From: Dermatobacter hominis
Lineage (GTDB): Bacteria > Actinomycetota > Acidimicrobiia > Acidimicrobiales > Microtrichaceae
Assembly (NCBI RefSeq): GCF_020715685.1
Contig: NZ_CP085840.1
Location: forward strand, 372,001-436,000
DNA: 64,000 nt
Reading direction: 5' to 3'
Shown in pieces: positions 23,564 to 30,761 of the stretch. The first letter of the stretch is position 1, and each line of letters starts with the position of its first letter. A program made the position numbers and the translations under genes. The notes below the pieces were generated by a model. It was not told the origin of the DNA. It made no database searches and saw only the letters and a program-made list of their open reading frames with translations.

Positions 23564-23875
23564 TCAGCCGGCTTCAGCGGGTTCCGGGACCCTCGCGGCT
23601 GGCGCGTGGCGCTGGTGCCGCCACCTAGACCAGAGGGCACACGCGACGAACAACTGCGGAAGCGGCACGAACATCCCGTTCGCGAACTCCAAGCGAAGAA
23701 CAGCCGAGGCGGCCGCGGCATAACACCAGCGATTCCACCCACCGTTGAGCGCCGCCCACACCAGCCAGCCGAGAGAGGCCAGGTAGGAGCACGCCAATAG
23801 GAGCGACACCACGAAGATCCATGCGCCGTCATCGGCTACGACGCCGACGAAGTCCCAAGTCGGGAGCAGATCCAT
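23564..23875 (-). CDS. Small integral membrane protein
   Basis: 103 residues from the ATG at 23875, chosen because TACCGT ends 7 bases upstream (a GTG at 23884 is the alternative). Three hydrophobic segments are visible (AWIFVVSLLLACSYLASLGW; WCYAAAASAVLRL; FVPLPQLFVACALW), then a basic/proline tail. No family recognised. Confidence 0.65.
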   Translation of the reverse strand: MDLLPTWDFVGVVADDGAWIFVVSLLLACSYLASLGWLVWAALNGGWNRWCYAAAASAVLRLEFANGMFVPLPQLFVACALWSRWRHQRHAPAARVPEPAEAG

Positions 23876-23882
23876 CCCAATC

Positions 23883-23888
23883 ACGGTA
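23883..23888 (-). promoter_or_regulatory. -10 hexamer (TACCGT), leaderless start at 23875
   Basis: On the minus strand, 7 bases before the ATG at 23875. Confidence 0.45.
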
Positions 23889-23910
23889 CCGCCGCGCGCG
23901 ATCGGGCCCT

Positions 23911-23963
23911 ACCGGTAGCCGGCACTACGCGACGCTCGGCGGGCCTGCGGCCCGTGCTGGCTA
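23911..23963 (+). repeat. Imperfect hairpin containing a CCGGCACTAC motif
   Basis: CGGTAGCCGGCAC at about 23913-23925 pairs with GTGCTGGCTACCG downstream (12 of 13 positions), with an inner GGGCCTGCGGCCC hairpin. It lies between divergent genes, so it is not an ordinary terminator, and overlaps the -10 of the gene at 23975. Confidence 0.5.
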
Positions 23964-23967
23964 CCGT
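23962..23967 (+). promoter_or_regulatory. -10 hexamer (TACCGT), leaderless start at 23975
   Basis: TACCGT ends 7 bases before the ATG at 23975. Confidence 0.45.
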
Positions 23968-23974
23968 GACCTGC

Positions 23975-25061
23975 ATGGAGAGGTCGGGACGGCGGGTGTC
24001 ACGCGTGGCGTGTCGGAGGCGGTGGATGTCGCTTGCCGCCGTCGGGGTGCTGGGCCTGACTGCGGGGTGTGTGGACTCGACGGCGTCTGACGGCGAGCCG
24101 GAGCGACCGACGGCGGCGGTCCCGGCTGGTCCGATCGCTGTGGTGGGTGAGGCCGGCTTCTTCGTGTCCGACGGCGACGGTGAGACGGTGCTCAATCGCA
24201 TCGCGCAGGACGGGACGATCGACTCGATCGGAGCTGTTCCGGTCGAGGGCTCGGTCGCGGGTGCAGGGCGTTAGCGGCCGGTTGTTGATCACAGGCGTGC
24301 ACCAGCAGCGACCCGGCGGCTGCACCTCCGACGACTGCGAGGTGCGCCGGTACCAAGCGCTGTGGGTGGCACCGAATGGCAAGGTGCTCGAGTCGACGAC
24401 ACTGCTGGAGCAGCCCGGAGCGGTGCAGGACTCTGACAGCGTCGCGGTCATTGGCGTGGCCTCAGACCGAGCCTGGTTCGCCGTTCCCGGCGCCACCATC
24501 ACCACCCGCCTCGACTTGGGCGGGCCGGAGAAGCACCCGGAGATCGTCGGCGTCGGGTGCGTGATCAGCGACGACCTCCAGGTCTTCGCTGCGATACCGG
24601 GCGACGACTCGGGACCGACAGCAACGGTCACCTACCAAGCGTCGTCGTGGCCCGCTGGGACGCTCATCTCCACCTCGCCGGCCTACAACGTGTCGACCGC
24701 CGGCACCTTCACCTGCGGCGACCAGCAGGTCCGTGTGGTCGACGGTGCCGGCGTGCTGGTCGTGACCTACGACGCCGGGCGGGGATGGGCGACCCCAACG
24801 GTTGACGCCGCGACCATCGCTGACATTGCCGAGTCGTCGCCCGGTCAACCGCTGCTTGCCCTCGACCGATCAGGACGGGTCTTGAGGTGGGTCAGCGATC
24901 ACTTCGAGCCCACCGTTGTCCAGTTCAGCGCCGCACAGGCCAGCAGTTCGTCCCTATACGCCGGAGCCAACACGACCGCCGTCGCAGGGTGCCTCAACGG
25001 CGCCCGCGACGAACCGAACGAGTCCGACTCGTCACCTCGTGCGATCTGCAAGGTGGAGTAG
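23975..25061 (+). pseudogene. Frameshifted lipoprotein gene
   Basis: From the ATG at 23975 the frame encodes a lipoprotein signal (MSLAAVGVLGLTAGC) and a beta-rich start (GPIAVVGEAGFFVSDGDG, IDSIGAVPVEGSVAGAG), then stops at 24272-24274. One base earlier or later the frame continues as VSGRLLITGVHQQRPGGC for 260 more codons to 25061 (DRAWFAVPGATITTRLDLGG ... RAICKVE). One surplus G in GCAGGGCGTT accounts for the break. The joined protein would be ~360 residues with a propeller-like strand pattern. Either a real mutation or a homopolymer sequence error. Unknown function. Confidence 0.72.
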
Positions 25062-25169
25062 GCCCCGCACGCGTGGGCCGCTGCGCACCACGACGCAGTG
25101 CCGGCATTACTCACCACCCATTCGATCGCACGCCGCTGTGCGACTGACCAAGGTCGACCGATGTTTCGG

Positions 25170-25175
25170 TACCCT
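25170..25175 (+). promoter_or_regulatory. -10 hexamer (TACCCT), leaderless start at 25183
   Basis: TACCCT ends 7 bases before the ATG at 25183. Confidence 0.45.
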
Positions 25176-25182
25176 CCCGCTC

Positions 25183-25545
25183 ATGGCGGCGTCGTTCGTG
25201 TTCGAGTGCGGTCACCGCAGGGCCGTGGCCGCCGCCCTCCGCTGGGCGGCCCTGATCGCATCCGTGGCCGCCACCTTCTACTTGTCGATTCCGGTGTCGG
25301 CGTACTGGCTCTGGGTTGCAGACAGCGCCTTCCGAGGTATCCGTGAGGCTGCGCACCCTCCCCTGGGACTCGTGGCGGTGGCGATGGCGCTCCTGCCGCT
25401 CGTCGGTGGAGTCGGTAGCTGGATCTGGTGCAACCGGACACGTAGCTGGTCCCGTGTGACGCGCTCGGCCGTGTCGTTCTGCGCCGTGGTTGCGACCTCC
25501 GTTGTCACGGCCATTGCCGCAGCGTTCGTGCAACTGCCGTTCTGA
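25183..25545 (+). CDS. Small integral membrane protein
   Basis: 120 residues from the ATG at 25183. Three hydrophobic segments (AALRWAALIASVAATFYLSI; PLGLVAVAMALLPLVGGVGS; AVSFCAVVATSVVTAIAAAF) and little else. No family recognised. It is a single-gene unit flanked by CCGGCATTAC (25101) and CCGGCATTAT (25593). Confidence 0.65.
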   Translation: MAASFVFECGHRRAVAAALRWAALIASVAATFYLSIPVSAYWLWVADSAFRGIREAAHPPLGLVAVAMALLPLVGGVGSWIWCNRTRSWSRVTRSAVSFCAVVATSVVTAIAAAFVQLPF

Positions 25546-25641
25546 TCGCCTACAGGCGCACCAGATCCGCGGCCACGTCACTCGGTGGAGCACCGGCATT
25601 ATCCGCACTCGCGGCGATACACCTCGCGTCAGAATCGGCCT

Positions 25642-26301
25642 ATGCGAGAGGCGCGTCCAACTGAAGCGCAACGTTTCGTTCTCCGTCGGGCCGCCGAGGC
25701 GGGTGTCGTACTCGACTACGTGTTGGTGTCCCACGGTCGACACGAATCGCCGTCGGAGGGGCTGCACCGAGAGGCGCTTCGTGTCGGACTGACAGCTGCG
25801 TCCGCACGCAGGGAGTGCTCGGCCGCTATCGGCCACCACCGGGCCGCTGGCCGTCAGGTCAGCGTTGAGACGTTCTATGGCTGGAACTTCGATCCATCGA
25901 CTCGCCGCCTCCGAATGCCAGCGTCGCCCCCGGTGATGCTCGCCTTGCAGCAACGCGGCAGGAAGGAGTTGCCGGGTTTCGGGCCCTTTCAGTGGGCGGA
26001 TGACGACGACCCGGACCACGCCTTCTTCGTCGCCGACGAGATGCTGCATGCGTACGCCCACGGGTTCGTGGACCCGCCGCACTCGATCCGCTTGACCCCT
26101 CGAGCGACGCAGGAGCTCTTTCTGGAGATCGACGACTTGCTGCTCGGGTCGCCCATGCTGGGGACAGAGATCTGGTGGTGGGACGGAGGAGAGTGGGCGG
26201 AGTACTTCGATGCGGGTCTCGAGTGGTGGGGTGCGTGGGCTGCAACGATTCGTACGTCGGCAACGACGCTCACCGTGGTGTGTGCAAGCACGACCGATTG
26301 A
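25642..26301 (+). CDS. Hypothetical protein, single-gene unit
   Basis: 219 residues from the ATG at 25642; CAGAAT six bases upstream may be its -10. No signal or membrane segments. The N-terminal half (EAGVVLDYVLVSHGRHESPS; SARRECSAAIGHHRAAGRQV; VETFYGWNFD) looks like an alpha/beta domain; the C-terminal half is acidic and tryptophan-rich (FQWADDDDPDHAFFVADEML; EIWWWDGGEWAEYFD). The pattern suits an enzyme or immunity-like protein but no family is recognised. Confidence 0.65.
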   Translation: MREARPTEAQRFVLRRAAEAGVVLDYVLVSHGRHESPSEGLHREALRVGLTAASARRECSAAIGHHRAAGRQVSVETFYGWNFDPSTRRLRMPASPPVMLALQQRGRKELPGFGPFQWADDDDPDHAFFVADEMLHAYAHGFVDPPHSIRLTPRATQELFLEIDDLLLGSPMLGTEIWWWDGGEWAEYFDAGLEWWGAWAATIRTSATTLTVVCASTTD

Positions 26302-26588
26302 GCGACCGGCAATCCGGTGCACTAACTGCGCACTACATCCGCCCCCGCTCAGCTTGCATCCGGCACTTCATGCCGGATGGATGACCTGTTGCGTAGGCTC
26401 GATGTGAACCAGGTCTACCGTTGATGAGAGGCAGTCGGTCTGTGCCAGAGATGGCGACCTGTCGGCCGGATTCTCGTTCGTGACCCGATCACGCTGGTCG
26501 GTCTGCCAAAGCCGGAGCGGTCGTCCACATCGGCTGCAGCTGCCGTCCAGAACGGGACGACACACCTGGACCAGGGGAGAGGAACCCG

Positions 26589-27050
26589 ATGAAACGAACT
26601 GCCCGTGTGGCCGTTCTGGCCGTGACCACCCTGCTCGTGGTCGGTGCCTGCAGCAGCGACAGCGACACGTCACCGACGACAGTCGCGGAGGCGCCCACCA
26701 CGACGGGGCTCGAACTCCCGTGCACTGACGCCGACCCGGCCGATGTTGCCGCGATTGCCGGGGTACTCAAAGGCGATGCGCGAGCCCTCAGCGAGGCCTA
26801 CACCTACAACGACGGCCCGTACCGCGTCGTGATGGCCGACGTGCTCGACGATCAGGGTGAGCGGCTCGAGAGCGCCGAGACGTGGGTGTTCATCAACGGC
26901 GGCCTGCGTGCTGTGTCGAGCGACGCCGCCGACCTGAGCATGGTCAGCAAGCTGAGGATCGAGGACGAGAACGGGTTTCGGACCGTCACCGGCTACGACG
27001 TGTTTGAGGTCGGGTCGGCGCTGGGCCTCGGCTGCCGGGCCAAGGGCTGA
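26589..27050 (+). CDS. Hypothetical lipoprotein
   Basis: 153 residues with AGGGGAGAGG before the ATG. Lipobox VVGAC, T-rich linker, then a small domain with a C...C pair (LPCTDADPADVAAIAGVLKG at the start, GLGCRAKG at the end) and VVMADVLDDQGERLESAETW in the core. The layout (helix plus sheet closed by a disulfide) is typical of small actinobacterial lipoproteins. Function unknown. CCGGCACTTC lies before (26360) and after (27075). Confidence 0.78.
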   Translation: MKRTARVAVLAVTTLLVVGACSSDSDTSPTTVAEAPTTTGLELPCTDADPADVAAIAGVLKGDARALSEAYTYNDGPYRVVMADVLDDQGERLESAETWVFINGGLRAVSSDAADLSMVSKLRIEDENGFRTVTGYDVFEVGSALGLGCRAKG

Positions 27051-27119
27051 CCGTCACGGACTCGGTCCCTGTATCCGGCACTTCATGCCCGGTCTGGTCA
27101 CGGGCGATGTTCGGGGCGG

Positions 27120-27512
27120 TCATGAGTGAGGTCGGTGCGGTTGCTCGAGCCGACGTGCGATCTCGTCGATGGTCGGAGCGGACGACGCGACCGCCCACAC
27201 GAGGTCGAACACCTCGTCGTTCGTCGCGTGGGCCACGGTCGCGTCGTTGATCTCGAGGAACACCGCAGTGGCGAGCCATCCGAGGCGCTTGTTGCCGTCG
27301 ACGAGTGCATGGTTGTTGACCACGGACTGCAGTAGCGCGGCTGCTTTCGCCCACACCGTCTGATAGGCATCCTCGCCGCCGGCGGTGGTCTGAGGGCGGG
27401 CGACGGCTGATCCAAGGAGGCCGACGTCGCGAAGCGGCGGCGGGTCGCCGAGGAGGCGTCGAGCGAGTTCGAGGAGATCGTCGAGGTCGAGGAACTCGAC
27501 CGGATCGCTCAC
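27120..27512 (-). CDS. Fic/Doc-family toxin
   Basis: 130 residues; its GTG start overlaps the antitoxin stop (GTGA). The Fic signature NNHALVDGNKRLGW gives H68, D72, N74, K75 and R76, the catalytic loop of Doc-type proteins, which phosphorylate elongation factor Tu (Doc) or transfer AMP (Fic). Length and position second in a two-gene operon fit Doc toxins. The loop has L where most members have F, a tolerated change. Its partner is the ribbon-helix-helix protein upstream. Confidence 0.9.
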   Translation of the reverse strand: MSDPVEFLDLDDLLELARRLLGDPPPLRDVGLLGSAVARPQTTAGGEDAYQTVWAKAAALLQSVVNNHALVDGNKRLGWLATAVFLEINDATVAHATNDEVFDLVWAVASSAPTIDEIARRLEQPHRPHS

Positions 27513-27712
27513 TTCCCGAGACGCTCGATCGCGTCCGCGTGGACGTCGAGGATCCTCTCCGTCGCGGTCGACACGCGAGCTCGGTGCTCGCTCTTCGAGA
27601 GGTAGTCCCGGATGGCCTTGCGGGCCGCGTCCTGCATGGAGATGCCTTCCGCGGCTGCGCGCTCCCGGAGGGCGTCCTGGTCCGCCTGATCGAGCCGAAG
27701 TGTCATGGCCAT
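27509..27712 (-). CDS. Ribbon-helix-helix antitoxin of the Fic/Doc pair
   Basis: 67 residues. MAMTLRLDQADQDALRERAA followed by GISMQDAARKAIRDYLSKSE is the CopG/Arc ribbon-helix-helix fold; the C-terminal helix would neutralise the toxin. A perfect 8-bp palindrome at 27720-27738 overlaps its -10 region, so it probably represses its own operon. The ATG at 27712 lies 6 bases after TACCAT (minus strand). Confidence 0.88.
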   Translation of the reverse strand: MAMTLRLDQADQDALRERAAAEGISMQDAARKAIRDYLSKSEHRARVSTATERILDVHADAIERLGK

Positions 27713-27718
27713 GCACCG

Positions 27719-27724
27719 ATGGTA
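27719..27724 (-). promoter_or_regulatory. -10 hexamer (TACCAT) of the toxin-antitoxin operon
   Basis: Minus strand, 6 bases before the antitoxin ATG and overlapped by the palindrome at 27720. Confidence 0.5.
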
Positions 27725-27738
27725 TCAATGTGATACCA
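27720..27738 (-). promoter_or_regulatory. Palindromic operator of the toxin-antitoxin operon
   Basis: TGGTATCA and TGATACCA form a perfect inverted repeat with a 3-base centre, 8 bases upstream of the antitoxin start. This is the usual place for autoregulation by a ribbon-helix-helix antitoxin. Confidence 0.75.
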
Positions 27739-27833
27739 GTCAGGTGCAGAGTCTTCAGCAATCGCGGAGTCGTGAGAGATCAGAGCCTCCCGGGCGGCCA
27801 GCCAGCACTACATGTCGGTCTGTTCCGCCGGAG

Positions 27834-28235
27834 TCAGCCCGACGGCTGCTGCGGCGACACGTAGTAGGCGCCGACGGCGAGACCGAGTTGCGCGAACGTG
27901 AACGCTGCGACGGTCAGCCCGCTCGCGGCAGCCGAGAATCGCTGGTGGGGTGGACCCGCCGTGACGACCAGTCCGGTCACGTAGATGGCGAGCCCTCCGA
28001 TCAAGGTCTACCAGATGATCGTGTAGTCGCCGCCGCTCTTCGCGAACTCGAACTGGTCCTCCAAGTCGCTGATGTGCAGCGCGACGACAAGCGGCCCAAT
28101 CAACGCGACGAGACCGTTGAAGACTGCGCCGATGGCGACGTAGAGGGGGACACTGTCAAACGCCTCGCCGTGATCGCCGCGTAGAACGACCTCCCGGGCG
28201 CCCTGCTTGCCCGTACTTGGCTCGGCCCTCCCCAC
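27834..28235 (-). pseudogene. Membrane protein gene with an in-frame stop
   Basis: From a GTG near 28235 the minus strand encodes a polar leader and two membrane segments (LYVAIGAVFNGLVALIGPLV) up to DYTIIW, then TAG at 28008-28010. The same frame continues after the stop as TLIGGLAIYVTGLVVTAGPP ... LTVAAFTFAQLGLAVGAYYV and ends at TGA 27834-27836. One base change has thus split a four-segment protein of about 133 residues. No family recognised. Confidence 0.6.
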
Positions 28236-28309
28236 AACACGAGTTGAACACGACGGCCCGGTCCGACACGAGCGCTACGGCTGCCAACTGATGTGGAGGA
28301 CAGCCGGCA

Positions 28310-28726
28310 CTACTCGTATGTGGCGATGTCGATGCCCGCCTTGCGGAGCGCCTCCACGATCGACCCGACGATCTCATCCGGCGGAGCCAACGGGTCTTCT
28401 CTCATGGCCGGGTTCTCTGAGGGCGTCACCGAGCTGTCGATGAGGAACATGTCGGGCGCTCCCAGCACGATGCGGGGCGAATCGAGCACGTTCAGGTGAT
28501 CCCGCACGGTTCCCCGATCCATTGGCGACGAGCGGCCCGGGAAGCGGTTGGAGTAGTAGACGCGGTACAGCCCGAGGAAGGGGATCTGCTCGACGAACAC
28601 GACAACCTCGTGCTCTGCGTCCAACGGCCGTCTGAACAAGCCCCAACGGCCGGCGAACCCCGCTGAGCGCAGGACGCTGGTCAACGTGGACCGAACTTGT
28701 TCGTGTTTGGCTGTCCCAGCACTCAT
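28310..28726 (-). CDS. Hypothetical protein
   Basis: 138 residues from the ATG at 28726, with TACCGT 9 bases upstream on the minus strand; longer in-frame starts reach into non-coding sequence. The N-terminus (AGTAKHEQVRSTLTSVLRSA) and the following GFAGRWGLFRRPLDAEHEVV and FVEQIPFLGLYRVYYSNRFP suggest an alpha/beta protein of the kind seen with domains of unknown function that measure about 130-150 residues. C-terminus VEALRKAGIDIATYE. CCGGCACTAC overlaps its stop codon. Confidence 0.62.
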   Translation of the reverse strand: MSAGTAKHEQVRSTLTSVLRSAGFAGRWGLFRRPLDAEHEVVVFVEQIPFLGLYRVYYSNRFPGRSSPMDRGTVRDHLNVLDSPRIVLGAPDMFLIDSSVTPSENPAMREDPLAPPDEIVGSIVEALRKAGIDIATYE

Positions 28727-28921
28727 CCTGGCTGAACGGTACGCGCAGGTGCGCTGCGTCGACAGAAGTGCAGACATCGAAGCCCCGGGCGGGGGCCACT
28801 GCCGCCTCTCCTGGAGGCCGGACAAGGGCCACTACCTGCCGGGGAGCAGAACCGGCATGACGAGCCGCAGGAGCGCTGCGTTCCGCACGGTCGTCTGCGG
28901 ATGTCGAGGACGTGCGACGGA

Positions 28922-28927
28922 TAGCGT
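28922..28927 (+). promoter_or_regulatory. -10 hexamer (TAGCGT), leaderless start at 28934
   Basis: TAGCGT ends 6 bases before the GTG at 28934. Confidence 0.5.
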
Positions 28928-28933
28928 CCGCTC

Positions 28934-29572
28934 GTGCCGGCTCCCCAGTGGTTCTTCCGCTTCATGTACGACCGGGAGAGCTCGGCCTGGGAACGACGAC
29001 GCGACGAGCCGGCGCACCGTGAACTGGTGGAGAAGGTCGCCGATGGACTTGCGTCCGTGGTGCCACGGCCTGGACCGGTGGTCGACCTCGGCTGCGGTCC
29101 CGGCGCGCACGCCCTCGCGCTCGCGCGGCGCGGCTACGACGTGGTCGGGCTCGACGGATCTCCTCGCATCGTCGAGGTGGCGCGAGCGCGAGCGGTGCGT
29201 GAGCACACGGATGTGGCGTTCGCAGTACATGACGTGGCCGAGTCGCTGCCGTTCGAGGATGCGTCGCTCGGAGGTGCTCTCGCGATCCTCGTCGTGCAGC
29301 ACCTGGCTCGCCCGGGCTTCTTCATCTCCGAGATCCGTCGGTGCCTCCGGCCGGGAGGCCACCTGCTGATGACCGCTCCGCTTCGGGATCGCGCGCCGCA
29401 GACGTCCCAGGGCCTGTACTGGAGGTTCCGCGCCGCCTGCTACAGCCATGTGCCGGGACTCGTGCGCTTCTACGACACGAGATCCTTGAGGCTGCTCATC
29501 GAGGGCCACGGTCTGTCCGTGGTCGAGTGCACCACGCAGTCCGGGGGCACGTGGTTGCTGGCTCGAGCATGA
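28934..29572 (+). CDS. Class I SAM-dependent methyltransferase
   Basis: 212 residues from the GTG at 28934. The Rossmann-like SAM site is VVDLGCGPGAHALALA (about 49-64), with an acidic residue at the end of the second strand (VVGLDGSPR) and the later motifs LPFEDASLGGALAILVVQHL and LRPGGHLLMTAP. It belongs to the methyltransferase_11 group acting on small molecules. Substrate cannot be told. Confidence 0.88.
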   Translation: MPAPQWFFRFMYDRESSAWERRRDEPAHRELVEKVADGLASVVPRPGPVVDLGCGPGAHALALARRGYDVVGLDGSPRIVEVARARAVREHTDVAFAVHDVAESLPFEDASLGGALAILVVQHLARPGFFISEIRRCLRPGGHLLMTAPLRDRAPQTSQGLYWRFRAACYSHVPGLVRFYDTRSLRLLIEGHGLSVVECTTQSGGTWLLARA

Positions 29573-29645
29573 GGACCGTGGCGGCATCAGCCCGACGCGG
29601 TGGACCGCCGACCGGCCGAGCGGGAACCGCCCCGGATCTGCCCCG

Positions 29646-30122
29646 TCAGCAGAGCCAGCCGGTCGAACCGAGCTCCATCCAGCCGTAGCTGCTCACCGTG
29701 GCGTAGTCGTCCGCGGCAGGGAGGTTGAAGTCACTCGAGCACGCTTGCTGGAGCTCAGCGTCGGTGGGGTTCTCGGCGAAGGTGATCGACAACCCGGGGG
29801 ATGCTTCGCCGGTACAGGAACCGTCGCCCGACGCGTAGAACACGGAGTTGTAGCCGAACCACTTCTCGACCGCGACCCCGTTCTCGTCAAGCACGGTGTA
29901 CGTGTACCGCTGCGTCTCGCCCGTGTACTCGAGGTCGTTTCCGCCGAACGTGTTCCGCATGCAGACGGGTGCGGCTGGGGGCCAGCCGGCCGGGACGGAC
30001 GTACTCGTCGACGTCGTGGTCGTCGTCGACGTGCCCCCACCCACCGGTGACCCGGTGCAACCCGCGGCCGCCAAGATCCCGACCGTCATGCCTGCGGCCG
30101 CAGCCGTCTTCAGCCACCTCAT
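29646..30122 (-). CDS. Hypothetical lipoprotein
   Basis: 158 residues with GGGAGGGAA before the ATG. Lipobox AAAGC, then a T/S-rich linker (TSTTTTTSTSTS) and a domain with cysteines at PVCMRNT, GSCTG, QQACSSD and GWLC. The FYASGDGSCTG segment resembles YYSSRDGSCTG of the lipoprotein at 16912. Probably surface-exposed and disulfide-bonded; function unknown. Confidence 0.78.
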   Translation of the reverse strand: MRWLKTAAAAGMTVGILAAAGCTGSPVGGGTSTTTTTSTSTSVPAGWPPAAPVCMRNTFGGNDLEYTGETQRYTYTVLDENGVAVEKWFGYNSVFYASGDGSCTGEASPGLSITFAENPTDAELQQACSSDFNLPAADDYATVSSYGWMELGSTGWLC

Positions 30123-30299
30123 CTGATTCCCTCCCGTCGCACGCCCGCATCGCCCGAAGCGGACGCCGGTACACTACTGCTCAACTGTTGAGAAGATCAA
30201 CACCCTGCTGCGGACCGGCGAGTGGAGGGGAGTCGTCCCCATGGTGGGCAGGGTCGGAGCACTCTTACGTTGGCACCCGGGAGCAACGAAGGAGGGGCC

Positions 30300-30761
30300 A
30301 TGGTTGATCGTCGTGTCGTGGTGTCGGGGGTCGGCGCAGCGATCGTGGCACTGTTGCTGTCAGCGTGCGGGTCGAGCCCGCTCCTGCCGCCCGCCCTCGG
30401 GCTGACCTCGCCCTACCAGGGCTCGTCGGTGCTCGATCCGCTGTCGCCGACAGGGGCCCAGGTGGCGAAGGTCCGGGTGTGCTCCCTGGCCGGTGGCCCG
30501 CTGGCCGTCGACGTCCACAGCCCCGCGCCCGACAGCAACACCGGTCTCTCGGTCCACGCCAACTCGACCGACCTCGAGACCACTGGCGACGTCGAGGCCG
30601 CGCGGCTGATCGAGTTCGTGCAGATCCAGGCGATCGGCGCGGACACCCACCTCGAATCGGAACGAGCGATGCGGCCGGGGGAGTGCGCCAACGTGCTCAT
30701 CGCCAGCGCGCAGTACTTCGACTTCGTCGGGAAGCCGTTCACCTTCACGATCACCTGGTAG
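30300..30761 (+). CDS. Hypothetical lipoprotein
   Basis: 153 residues with AAGGAGGGG before the ATG. Signal MVDRRVVVSGVGAAIVALLL SAC with lipobox, then a beta-rich domain with two cysteines (VRVCSLAGG, GECANVLIAS) ending FTFTITW. The gene overlaps the convergent DUF2254 gene by 11 bases, so the boundary between accessory region and core chromosome lies here. Possible relative of 9865 by overall layout. Confidence 0.78.
   Translation: MVDRRVVVSGVGAAIVALLLSACGSSPLLPPALGLTSPYQGSSVLDPLSPTGAQVAKVRVCSLAGGPLAVDVHSPAPDSNTGLSVHANSTDLETTGDVEAARLIEFVQIQAIGADTHLESERAMRPGECANVLIASAQYFDFVGKPFTFTITW

Larger units (their letters stand above)
15920..28861 (+). repeat. Dispersed directional motif CCGGCAYTWC between genes
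   Basis: Exact copies start at 16747, 17444, 23475, 23919, 25101, 26360, 27075 and 28304; copies one base off start at 15920, 20401, 25593, 27802 and 28852. All are on the plus strand. Nearly all lie in the non-coding gap between two successive gene units; the copy at 28304 overlaps the stop codon of the minus-strand gene at 28310. A rough base-composition estimate predicts well under one exact copy in 13 kb. I saw no exact copy in the core chromosome or the integrated element. Nature unknown: a recombination-site remnant, dispersed mobile repeat or regulatory site are all possible. Confidence 0.6.

Noticed and set aside
27120-27761. 213-codon version of the Fic/Doc toxin
   Set aside because: The extra N-terminal part is the antitoxin gene read in another frame; the GTG at 27512 overlapping the antitoxin stop is the true start.
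15920-28861. Interpretation of the repeated motif as classical integron attC sites
   Set aside because: The GTTRRRY and RYYYAAC core sites are not found beside the motif copies and no integron integrase gene is in the window, so only a looser cassette-like reading is kept.
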